Shown here one piece after another: positions 52,431-60,203 of a stretch of 64,000 nucleotides of DNA. The DNA is taken from positions 78,454 to 142,453 of the forward strand of contig CBDCJB010000015.1 of assembly GCA_965217605.1 (NCBI GenBank), written 5' to 3'. The translations under genes were made by a program, and so were the position numbers. The first letter of the stretch is position 1, and each line of letters opens with the position of its first letter. The DNA is from JAYYZW01 sp965217605. Lineage in GTDB: Bacteria > Pseudomonadota > Gammaproteobacteria > Ga0077536. The notes below the pieces were generated by a model that searched no databases, had not been told where the DNA came from, and saw only the letters and a program-made list of their open reading frames with translations.

Positions 52431-54100
52431 TGGAAGACGGGTACGATGTCATCGTGATCGGCTCCGGAGCCGGTGGCGGCACCAGTGCTTTTGCCCTCGC
52501 GCGTCGCGGGCTCGACGTGTTGTTGCTTGAAGCGGGGCCGACCTACGATCCCGGCACTGACTATGCATTACATAGGGCTGACTGGGAGCAGCGAAGCTTC
52601 CCGCATAAGGTCTCACCGCGCGGGCGGCAGACGATTGCCCCGTTGCAAGCCCTGTCCCCACGCTTCGAGGACCTGCGCTCCTGGAACCATCTCTTTGGGC
52701 CTACCAACACCGGTAACCGGCGCAAGGCCGGAGGGTATCACCACGTCGTCGGGCTCGGAGGCAGTACGCTGCAGTTCATCGGTGAGGCACACCGCATGAA
52801 CCCAGATGCCATGCAGATGTACAGCCGCTTCGGTGTCGCCGCCGACTGGCCGCTCGACTACGCCGAACTCGAGCCGTTCTACGCGCAAGCGGAACGCATT
52901 ATCGGCGTTGCGGGTCCCGAAGACGCAGTCCGCTGGCGCAATAGCCCCTGTCCCTTACCACCACATCCGCCGAGCTATGCGAGCGCCCGCCTCGGCGCCG
53001 GTTGTGAAAAGCTCGGCCTGACGTGGACGCCTAACTACCTGGCCGCTTTGTCGCGTCCTTACGACGCTCGCCCGCAGTGCAATTATTGCGGTAACTGCAG
53101 CCGGGGCTGTCCGCGGCTAGACAAGGGCAGCGTCGACATTACGTTCGTCGCCAAGGCCGCGCGGACCGGTAACTGCGAGATCAAAACGCTTTGCCAGGTT
53201 ACGCGATTGGAGGCGGGGGGTGGCGACCGTGTGCAACGCGTCCATTTCGTCGCCCCTGACGGAATGGCTGCAGCTGCGCACGCACGCACTATCGTGTTGG
53301 CTTGCGGTGCCATCGAATCGCCGCGACTGCTGCTCGCTTCGGCGAACAAACATGCACCGCAAGGGCTCGCGAATGAATCGGGCCGGGTAGGCAAGCATTT
53401 CATGGAAACCTTGTCCTGGACCAGTAGCGGTCTACACCCCGAGCCGCTCGACAGTTATCGAGGCTTGCCTTCCGATAGCATCTGTTGGGATTTTAACGCG
53501 CCAGACGCTATCACAGGTGTTGTCGGTAGCTGCCGCTTCGCGCCGGCGATGGCGGAATCCAATCTGTTGGGCGCTATAAATTACGCGCGCCGCGTAGTGG
53601 GCGGCTGGGGAAGGGCGCACAAAGCCGCGATGCGCACGAGCTTCGGCCGCGTGCTGTCGATCGGCGCCATCGGCGAGAACTTGCCGAACCCGGGTTCATA
53701 CGTCGACCTCGACCCCGAGCAAATCGACGCCAACGGCTTGCCCTTGGCACGGATTCACAGCCACCTCCCCGACGCAGAACTGCAGCGCCTGGAGTTCATG
53801 GCGCGTACGACTCGGGACATCCTTGGGTCGGCCGGGGTCGATCGAATCTTCGAAGAAGTTGGGACCTATGATGCCTTCAGCTCCACACATGTGTTCGGCA
53901 CGTGCCGCATGGGTACCGATCCCGGAACATCGGTAGTCGATCCGTTCTGCCGCAGCCACCGCTGGCGCAACCTGTTCGTAGTCGACGCGAGTGTCTTTCC
54001 GAGCACAGGGGGTGGTGAGGCCCCGTCGCTCACGATCGAGGCCTTGGCCCTGAGGGCCAGTGAACACATCGCCGGGCTGGCAACACGCCGTGAACTCTGA
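52430..54100 (+). CDS. GMC-family oxidoreductase (gluconate/fructose dehydrogenase large-subunit type)
   Basis: The 556-residue flavoprotein has the N-terminal FAD fold YDVIVIGSGAGGGTSAFALA and LLLEAGPTYDPG, the GMC loop VVGLGGSTLQFIGEAHRMN, and a Cys-rich segment CNYCGNCSRGCPRLD of the gluconate-dehydrogenase branch. The C-terminal domain has THVFGTCRMGTDPGTSVV and GGGEAPSLTIEALALR, with the active-site His in THVFG/HRW positions. With the preceding subunit 3 it likely oxidises an alcohol or sugar in the periplasm. ATG 52430 is preferred over TTG 52427. Confidence 0.87.
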   Translation: MEDGYDVIVIGSGAGGGTSAFALARRGLDVLLLEAGPTYDPGTDYALHRADWEQRSFPHKVSPRGRQTIAPLQALSPRFEDLRSWNHLFGPTNTGNRRKAGGYHHVVGLGGSTLQFIGEAHRMNPDAMQMYSRFGVAADWPLDYAELEPFYAQAERIIGVAGPEDAVRWRNSPCPLPPHPPSYASARLGAGCEKLGLTWTPNYLAALSRPYDARPQCNYCGNCSRGCPRLDKGSVDITFVAKAARTGNCEIKTLCQVTRLEAGGGDRVQRVHFVAPDGMAAAAHARTIVLACGAIESPRLLLASANKHAPQGLANESGRVGKHFMETLSWTSSGLHPEPLDSYRGLPSDSICWDFNAPDAITGVVGSCRFAPAMAESNLLGAINYARRVVGGWGRAHKAAMRTSFGRVLSIGAIGENLPNPGSYVDLDPEQIDANGLPLARIHSHLPDAELQRLEFMARTTRDILGSAGVDRIFEEVGTYDAFSSTHVFGTCRMGTDPGTSVVDPFCRSHRWRNLFVVDASVFPSTGGGEAPSLTIEALALRASEHIAGLATRREL

Positions 54101-54186
54101 GCTGCCCAGATCAGCGGGATATAGCCGGCGCTGCGGTAAGCTCGCGACAAGGCGCCGCTCGCCAGAAGCGGCGGCAATAATGCCGC

Positions 54187-54783
54187 CTAACGATCCATCA
54201 GACCGCGGAGCGCAGCGCAACACGCATGCCAGCGTCCACGGACGAAGGCTAGGACCAGTCTGCCGACGCTCAAAGCCTCGGCCCCGTTCGGCTCCAAGCC
54301 CGCGGAGATTTCCGCCGTCTCAGGCGCCATTGCCGCGGCGAGTTTCGCTTCGAGGTTGAGTGCGAATTCCTGGGTCAACTCGCGCACCACATCGGTGACG
54401 ATGCCGGTGCGTCCCATCTGTGCGAGCGTCCCGGTTAATTTAATGTCGGCGTCGATCGTCACTTGCGCACCGCCGTCTATCTCGGCAACGCGGTAGCCGA
54501 ACTCGGCTTGCGCTCTACTTCCGCCCTTCTTGTCCACACCTTTACCGGAAATGCGGCTCGCGCGGGTGTCGTCATCGGCCTCGAGTATCGTCGCCTCCCC
54601 TTCGAACGCGGACGTGACCGCACCCAGTTTTATCTTGATACGGCCGCGATACACGTTGTCGGCCGGTTGTTCGGTGAGTTCGAGACCCGGCAGGCAGGTC
54701 ACGACCTGGGGTACGTCCTGGAAAAACGTCCATACGCGATCTGCGGGTTGAGCGACATCAAAGGATTCGGAGATTTGCGGCAC
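54187..54783 (-). CDS. CoxG-like SRPBCC protein (CO dehydrogenase subunit G family)
   Basis: The 198-residue protein has the CoxG helix-grip fold: ISESFDVAQPADRVWTFFQD, CLPGLELTEQ, FEGEATILE and ADIKLTGTLAQMGRTGIVTDV in the expected order, with a variable C-terminal tail that in CoxG helps membrane attachment. CoxG proteins assist maturation or membrane docking of molybdenum hydroxylases, and two CoxL genes lie in this window. The start is GTG 54783. A perfect palindrome begins 17 bp upstream, so its native promoter may be displaced. Confidence 0.83.
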   Translation of the reverse strand: MPQISESFDVAQPADRVWTFFQDVPQVVTCLPGLELTEQPADNVYRGRIKIKLGAVTSAFEGEATILEADDDTRASRISGKGVDKKGGSRAQAEFGYRVAEIDGGAQVTIDADIKLTGTLAQMGRTGIVTDVVRELTQEFALNLEAKLAAAMAPETAEISAGLEPNGAEALSVGRLVLAFVRGRWHACCAALRGLMDR

Positions 54784-54799
54784 TTTGGTTCGTCACATC

Positions 54800-54894
54800 C
54801 ACAAAAGATAAGGGGACAGTATATGTATTTCGTGCCGAAACGAACCAAGCTGTCGAAGCTACGAAATACATATACTGTCCCCTTATCTTTTGTG
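54800..54894. repeat. 34-bp perfect palindrome with GGGGACAG arms
   Basis: Arms 54800-54833 and 54861-54894 are exact reverse complements around a 27-base spacer. The core GGGGACAGTATATGTATTTCG is of the type spread by REP-associated (Y1) transposases. It sits in the divergent spacer between CoxG (17 bp away) and the creatininase gene (12 bp away). No transposase gene is present. Confidence 0.85.
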
Positions 54895-54905
54895 AGGCGC
54901 AATCG

Positions 54906-55691
54906 ATGGAAACCAGAATGGCGCATATGACGTGGGAAGAGATACGCGACGCGATCGCCGCTGAACGCATGGTCGTCGTACCGACCGGTGCCACCGAAGC
55001 GCATGGTCCGCATCTGCCGACGGATGTCGATACCCATCAAGCGGAGGAGATGGCCGTGCGGCTTGCCGAGCGAGTCAACGCTGTCGTCGCACCGCCCGTG
55101 GCCTACGGGGTTTCCAAAACCTTCGAGCATTTTTGCGGCACGATCTCGCTGTCCATTGAGACCTACCAGGAGATCGTGTTCGAAATCGGCGCCGCGCTGA
55201 TCCGCCAGGGTTTCAAACACATCTTGTTATTGAACGGCAACCGGCCGAATGGCACCTCGAACGACGCCGTTGCACGGCGCTTGATCGACGAGTTGGACCG
55301 GGAATTCGATTTCAAGATCACGGCGGTGAGTTATTGGGAACCGGGCGCCGCAGCCATCCACGCTTTACGTACGTCGCAAGTCGGCGGTATGGGACATGGC
55401 GGTGAGTTCGAGACCTCATTCCAACTTGCGACGCGCGCCGAACTGGTACACATGGACCGTCTCGAAGGGGTTTACGCGCCGCTGGTAGGCTGGGATCTCG
55501 TCGCGCCGGTGAACCCGTCTCGTACCTATGCCAGGCGGCCCGATCCCGATACCAACCATGCCTCGATCTTCGGCGATCCGCACAAAGCGAGTGCAGCGTC
55601 GGGTGAGCGTTTTATCGCCGCAGCCGTGGACGCATTGGTCGAGATGGTCGACGGCTTGCAACCCTCTTACGAAGAGCGACGGTCAAGCTGA
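54906..55691 (+). CDS. Creatininase-family amidohydrolase
   Basis: The 261-residue protein has the metal-binding motifs of the creatininase fold: PTGATEAHGPHLPTDVDTH (Glu, His, Asp and His ligands about residues 33-45), LLLNGNRPNGTSN and GGMGHGGEFETSFQL (about 171-185). Relatives open cyclic amides (creatinine) or act in F420 and mycofactocin biosynthesis (FbiE-like, MftE). Which applies here is not clear, though luciferase-like enzymes in the window could use F420. GAGG just beyond the palindrome precedes ATG 54906. It overlaps glcF by 9 bp at their convergent ends. Confidence 0.85.
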   Translation: METRMAHMTWEEIRDAIAAERMVVVPTGATEAHGPHLPTDVDTHQAEEMAVRLAERVNAVVAPPVAYGVSKTFEHFCGTISLSIETYQEIVFEIGAALIRQGFKHILLLNGNRPNGTSNDAVARRLIDELDREFDFKITAVSYWEPGAAAIHALRTSQVGGMGHGGEFETSFQLATRAELVHMDRLEGVYAPLVGWDLVAPVNPSRTYARRPDPDTNHASIFGDPHKASAASGERFIAAAVDALVEMVDGLQPSYEERRSS

Positions 55692-56906
55692 CGGTAGATG
55701 ATCAGCCAGTAATTCCAACCAGTGGCGCACACCCACCGGTGATGCGGCGCCCAAGTGCAGTTGGCAACCGATATTGGCCGTGACGATTTCCCGCGGCGCC
55801 CCGGATAAGAGTTTATCGAGCTTATCTTTACGCAAGGCATTCGCGGTCGCCGGATGCAGCAAGGAATAAGACCCTGCCGATCCGCAACATAAATGCGAGT
55901 CGGCGACTATGCAGAGCTGCCAACCTAGACGTTTGAGCAAGGCTTCGACGCGGCCGGCGAGGCGCTGACCGTGTTGCAGCGTACACGGCGGGTGGAAGGC
56001 GATGACGTCATCCGGTGCATGGATTAACGCCGACAACCAGTCTGCGTCGATCACTTCGATGGGATCGGTGACCAGGTTCTGAATAGCGAGTGCGCGTTCT
56101 GCGTATGCCGGCTCGTCAGCGAGGACACGCGCGTACTCTTTGAGATGCACGCCGCACCCGGACGAGGTCGCAAAAATCGCGTCGACGCCCTTTTCGACTT
56201 GCGGCCACCACGCATCGACATTAGCTTTCGCCGTAGCCACCGCTTCCTCGGCATAGCCGAGGTGATAAGTCAGCGCACCACAGCAATCGACACCTGGACA
56301 CCGTTCAAGCGTAATCCCGATCGCGTTGAACACTGCTTCGGCCGCCGCGTCGATGGCCGGGTTCATGACCGCTTGCGCGCAGCCACCCAATAAGAGGATC
56401 CGCCGCGCGTGCGTTTTATATGCACCTTTCCGGACCGTTGGAATTGGAGGCACCATGCGTTTGAGGCGCGCGGGCATTAACGGTCTAAGCAGACGTCCCA
56501 TCGCTACGAACGGCGCCAGCCGCGACGGATACGGCACGACTCGGGTGATCAACCAACGTTCCAAGCGCGCGCCCAGAGACAGCGCGACCGAACTCTGTAC
56601 ATGTGGCCGGACGACCTCGAGCAAGCGACCGTATTCGACACCGGACGGGCAGGTCGTCTCACAGTTGCGGCACACCAGGCATTGATCGAGATGCGTCAAC
56701 GTTGCGTCGCCAATCACGCCGTCTTCCAGCATCGATTTGATCAAGTAAATGCGCCCGCGTGGTCCCTCGAGTTCGTCGCCGGTCAATTGGTAGGTCGGGC
56801 AGGTGGCGTTGCAGAATCCGCAATGCACACAGCTGCGCACGATCGCGGCCGCCTCTTCAGCGAACGCGTGGCCTTGCATGTGCTCAGCGATGGGCGCGCG
56901 CATCAC
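55683..56906 (-). CDS. glcF: Glycolate oxidase iron-sulfur subunit GlcF
   Basis: The 407-residue protein has two 4Fe-4S ferredoxin sites at the N terminus (CVHCGFCNATCP about residues 28-39; CLVCRNCETTCP about 79-90), then two CCG domains (ILLLGGCAQAVMNPA with CPGVDCCGALTYH; HPPCTLQHGQR with HLCCGSAGSYS). The size matches E. coli GlcF. It passes electrons from the GlcD/E flavoproteins during oxidation of glycolate to glyoxylate. The start overlaps the glcE stop (ATGA). The catalytic glcD gene is not in this cluster. Confidence 0.93.
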   Translation of the reverse strand: MMRAPIAEHMQGHAFAEEAAAIVRSCVHCGFCNATCPTYQLTGDELEGPRGRIYLIKSMLEDGVIGDATLTHLDQCLVCRNCETTCPSGVEYGRLLEVVRPHVQSSVALSLGARLERWLITRVVPYPSRLAPFVAMGRLLRPLMPARLKRMVPPIPTVRKGAYKTHARRILLLGGCAQAVMNPAIDAAAEAVFNAIGITLERCPGVDCCGALTYHLGYAEEAVATAKANVDAWWPQVEKGVDAIFATSSGCGVHLKEYARVLADEPAYAERALAIQNLVTDPIEVIDADWLSALIHAPDDVIAFHPPCTLQHGQRLAGRVEALLKRLGWQLCIVADSHLCCGSAGSYSLLHPATANALRKDKLDKLLSGAPREIVTANIGCQLHLGAASPVGVRHWLELLADHLPSA

Positions 56907-58021
56907 ATCCAGGCGTAGTGCCGGCCGGGATTAAAAACGCCTTCGGGATCGAAGGCGCGTTTCAAGCGTGTGAACACCTCTTGCAAGGCCGGTGCCGGTG
57001 GCGTGAAGGGCTCGGCTGCCGCGGTCCCATTGTGATCCCGGAAGCACACCGCGTGCCCGCCATGGGCTTCGCAATGACGGCGTAATTCATCACCGTCCGT
57101 TGCCGAGGACAACCAGCGTTGCGCGCCACCCCAATCCCATAGCCAATGACCGTCGACATCAACATCCGGTGCGGCTGGGGGGAGCGACAAACGCCAAACC
57201 GATGCGTCTTTCGCATCGAAGAACGGTAGGTCTAAGTCGCGCAAGCGGCTCCAGTAATCATCTTCGAATCGACTGGTGGTGGGATTCAAGCGATCGATCG
57301 CATCCGTAACCGTCGGATCGCTGCCCGAGACCCGCATGCGCAGCCGGGTCCCGTCATAGGCCATGGCGGTAATGGGCCACGGTTCACGAGCTATGCGCAA
57401 CATCTGCTGACGTGCCTCGGCTTTACCAACATCCCAAATCAAAGTCACCTCGCGCTGCGGTCTTGGCAACACGCGTAGGGACACCTGGGTGATGACCCCG
57501 AGCGTACCCAGCGATCCGGCCATCAATCGCGACACGTCGAAACCCGCCACGTTTTTCATCACCTGGCCACCGAAACGCAGGGCCTGGCCGCGGCCGTTGA
57601 TCATGTCGACACCGAGTACGAAATCCCGCACAGCGCCGCGATAAGGTCGACCGGGTCCGGACAGGCCAGTGGCGATCACCCCGCCGACCGTCGAGTCGGT
57701 CCCAAGGTGCGGCGGTTCGAACCCCAGCATCTGCCCTTCGCGTTCGAGACGCTTGTCGAGTTCAGCGAGTGTGGTGCCGCATTTGGCGGTGATGACGAGC
57801 TCGGTCGGCTCGTAGCTGACGATGCCGGCGTAAGCCGCCGTGTTGAATGCCTGACCTGCGACGTGGCGAGCATAAAACGCCTTGGTATCGCCGCCCACGA
57901 TTCTGAGATGCACCTTGTCACGGGCCGCCTGGCCGATCCGCTCGGCCATGTCAACGATGGCCGCGTCCGTCTCCGTCGCGCGACCACCGAGCGCCTCATG
58001 CAAGGGCGATTCGGCGCTCAT
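56903..58021 (-). CDS. glcE: Glycolate oxidase FAD-binding subunit GlcE
   Basis: The 372-residue protein of the FAD-binding PCMH type has LRIVGGDTKAFYARHV and PPHLGTDSTVGGVIATGLSGPGRP around the isoalloxazine site, FGGQVMKNVAGFDVSRLMAGSLG, and the C-terminal DPEGVFNPGRHY. It is a truncated relative of GlcD lacking the full catalytic set, as expected of GlcE. It starts nine bases after aroC and overlaps glcF by 4 bp, so the three genes are co-transcribed. Confidence 0.92.
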   Translation of the reverse strand: MSAESPLHEALGGRATETDAAIVDMAERIGQAARDKVHLRIVGGDTKAFYARHVAGQAFNTAAYAGIVSYEPTELVITAKCGTTLAELDKRLEREGQMLGFEPPHLGTDSTVGGVIATGLSGPGRPYRGAVRDFVLGVDMINGRGQALRFGGQVMKNVAGFDVSRLMAGSLGTLGVITQVSLRVLPRPQREVTLIWDVGKAEARQQMLRIAREPWPITAMAYDGTRLRMRVSGSDPTVTDAIDRLNPTTSRFEDDYWSRLRDLDLPFFDAKDASVWRLSLPPAAPDVDVDGHWLWDWGGAQRWLSSATDGDELRRHCEAHGGHAVCFRDHNGTAAAEPFTPPAPALQEVFTRLKRAFDPEGVFNPGRHYAWM

Positions 58022-58030
58022 CGCGCGCCT

Positions 58031-59134
58031 TCAATCACATCGCGTCCGTGTGATATCGGGCGTGCCCACCACGGTGTGCAGGTTCTGCGCGCGGTGGCGC
58101 AACAGATGATCCATCAACACCAGGGCCAGCATCGCTTCAGCAATCGGTACGGCGCGAATACCGACGCAGGGATCATGACGGCCGTAGGTTACGATGTCGG
58201 TTGCATTGCCGTCTCGATCCACGGTATCGCCGCTCAAGCGAATGCTCGAAGTCGGTTTGAGCGCGACGCCGATCTGCAGGTCCTGGCCGGTCGAAATGCC
58301 GCCGAGAATGCCGCCGGCGTCGTTCTTGGCGAACCCATCCGGCTGCATTTCGTCGCGATGCTGTGTGCCTTTTTGCTCGACGACGGCAAATCCGGCGCCG
58401 ATCTCGACGGCCTTAACGGCGTTGATACTCATCATCGCCTTCGCGATGTCAGCATCCAACCGATCGAATACCGGCTCGCCCCAGCCCGGGGACACGCCCG
58501 TTGCAAGGATGTTGATACGCGCGCCGACGGAATTCCCTTCCTTACGCAATTCATCCATGTAGGTCTCCAGCTCCGGCACGCGCTCAGGGTCGGCGCAGAA
58601 GAACGGATTCGCGTCCGCAGCTTCCAGCTCCTTACACTCGAGTTCGATCGGACCCAGCTGGGCGAGGTAGGCCGAGATCGTGACGCCGTTGGTCTCGGCG
58701 AGGTATTTCTTCGCTATGGCACCGGCTGCGACCCGCATACAGGTCTCACGCGCCGACGCGCGCCCGCCGCCACGGTAATCCCGCACGCCGTATTTCTGCA
58801 CATAGACGTAATCCGCGTGTCCCGGCCGGAACTTGTCTTTGATGTCCGAATAGTCTTTCGATTTTTGATCGGTATTTTCGATCATGAGTCCGATCGGGGT
58901 TCCCGTCGTCTTTCCTTCGAACACACCCGAGGTGATGCGCACGCTATCGTCCTCGCGTCGCTGGGTGGTATGCCGCGATTTACCCGGCTTGCGCCGGTCG
59001 AGATCCCGTTGCAGATCCGCTTCTTCGAGTTCCAGCCCCGGCGGGCACCCATCGACAATACAGATATAACCGGGACCGTGGCTTTCACCCGCGGTGGTCA
59101 AGGAAAACAATTTGCCGAACGTATTGCCTGACAT
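58031..59134 (-). CDS. aroC: Chorismate synthase
   Basis: The 367-residue enzyme makes chorismate from EPSP using reduced FMN, the last step of the shikimate pathway. Signatures include GESHGPGYICIVDGCPPG near the N terminus, RPGHADYVYVQKYGVRDYRGGGRASARET, and GGILGGISTGQDLQ with FKPTSS-like ALKPTSSI. The length equals that of the bacterial enzyme (about 360). It lies 46 bp downstream of prmB on the same strand, the common gammaproteobacterial arrangement, and is followed directly by glcE. Confidence 0.96.
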   Translation of the reverse strand: MSGNTFGKLFSLTTAGESHGPGYICIVDGCPPGLELEEADLQRDLDRRKPGKSRHTTQRREDDSVRITSGVFEGKTTGTPIGLMIENTDQKSKDYSDIKDKFRPGHADYVYVQKYGVRDYRGGGRASARETCMRVAAGAIAKKYLAETNGVTISAYLAQLGPIELECKELEAADANPFFCADPERVPELETYMDELRKEGNSVGARINILATGVSPGWGEPVFDRLDADIAKAMMSINAVKAVEIGAGFAVVEQKGTQHRDEMQPDGFAKNDAGGILGGISTGQDLQIGVALKPTSSIRLSGDTVDRDGNATDIVTYGRHDPCVGIRAVPIAEAMLALVLMDHLLRHRAQNLHTVVGTPDITRTRCD

Positions 59135-59180
59135 AGCGCTATTCTAATGCCGCGGTGGGATCAAGTCTGCTGCGGCGGGG

Positions 59181-60053
59181 TCAAGACAGTGCGTCGAGTT
59201 GTTCTTTGTCGACGATAAATACACCTTCGCCGCCGTGCTCAAGCTCGATCCATGTAAAGGCGACGCGGGGAAAACGGGTTTCGATCTGTTGCCAGATATC
59301 TCCGACTTCAACGACGAGCAAACCGTGGTCAGTGAGATGTTCGACGACGTAGCGCAGGATGCGTTCAACACACGCGCAGCCATCGTCCCCTGCGGCAAGT
59401 GCGATGCGCGGTTCGTGAAGGTATTCGGGCGGTAACGCCTCGAGCACGCGGTGTGGGACATAGGGTGGATTACTGACGATCAGGTCGAACGGTTGCGCGG
59501 ATGCCGGGAAGAGATCTGCACGGTGAAGCGTGACTCGCTCGCTGAGTCCGTAGTGGGTGCAGTTCAAGGCCGCCACGTCGAGCGCGTCTTGACTCAGATC
59601 GGTCGCAACCACCTGCGCGCTGGTGAATTCCAGCGCCATGCTCACCGCGAGACAGCCGCTGCCGGTACCAATATCCAGGATTCCATCGACGGATTTGTCG
59701 CCAAGCCAGGGCTGAAATCGGTCCCCGATAACCTCGGCAATGGGCGAGCGCGGAATGAGGACGCGCTCATCGACGTAGAACGGACGACCCGCGAACCACA
59801 TCTTGTTAGTGAGATAGGCAGCCGGAACCCGACGTTCCATACGCGCTTCGATAAGGCGTTGGGCCGCTCGGACTTCATCGGCGCTCAAGGGCCGCGTTAA
59901 GGCCGCTTCGCCCGCGTTAGGCGACAGCTCGAGCGCGTGCAACACGATGAACGCAGCCTCGTCGCGCGCGTTATCCGTGCCGTGCCCGAAGTGCAGACCC
60001 GCACGGATAAATGCAGCGGCCGTAGTTTCGATCAGATCGCGCGCCGTTGGCAT
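59181..60053 (-). CDS. prmB: Ribosomal protein L3 glutamine N5-methyltransferase
   Basis: The 290-residue SAM-dependent methyltransferase has a helical N-terminal domain (1-95) and a Rossmann domain with ILDIGTGSGCLAVSMA (SAM site) and the catalytic motif LIVSNPPYVPHRV. The segment ALPPEYLHEPRIALAAGDDG distinguishes PrmB from the release-factor methyltransferase PrmC. It modifies a Gln of ribosomal protein L3. Its neighbour aroC supports the call. Confidence 0.94.
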   Translation of the reverse strand: MPTARDLIETTAAAFIRAGLHFGHGTDNARDEAAFIVLHALELSPNAGEAALTRPLSADEVRAAQRLIEARMERRVPAAYLTNKMWFAGRPFYVDERVLIPRSPIAEVIGDRFQPWLGDKSVDGILDIGTGSGCLAVSMALEFTSAQVVATDLSQDALDVAALNCTHYGLSERVTLHRADLFPASAQPFDLIVSNPPYVPHRVLEALPPEYLHEPRIALAAGDDGCACVERILRYVVEHLTDHGLLVVEVGDIWQQIETRFPRVAFTWIELEHGGEGVFIVDKEQLDALS

Positions 60054-60166
60054 CGAATCTTAGGCATTAACAGGCTGTTTGCGGTACATGGATGTAGCGG
60101 CATTCATCGAGCGCGTATGTGCTTGATGAATGGAGCTCGGCGGAAACCGCGTTTTCGCCGCCGCGA

Positions 60167-60197
60167 GTTGAAAAACGATAGGACATCGTTTTTCAAC
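60167..60197 (-). terminator. Hairpin terminator downstream of htpG
   Basis: A perfect 13-bp stem (GTTGAAAAACGAT / ATCGTTTTTCAAC, 5-base loop) lies six bases past the htpG stop and is followed on the minus strand by a GC-rich second hairpin (about 60135-60166). A-rich and T-rich arms allow termination in either direction. Confidence 0.6.
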
Positions 60198-60203
60198 ATC
60201 CTT

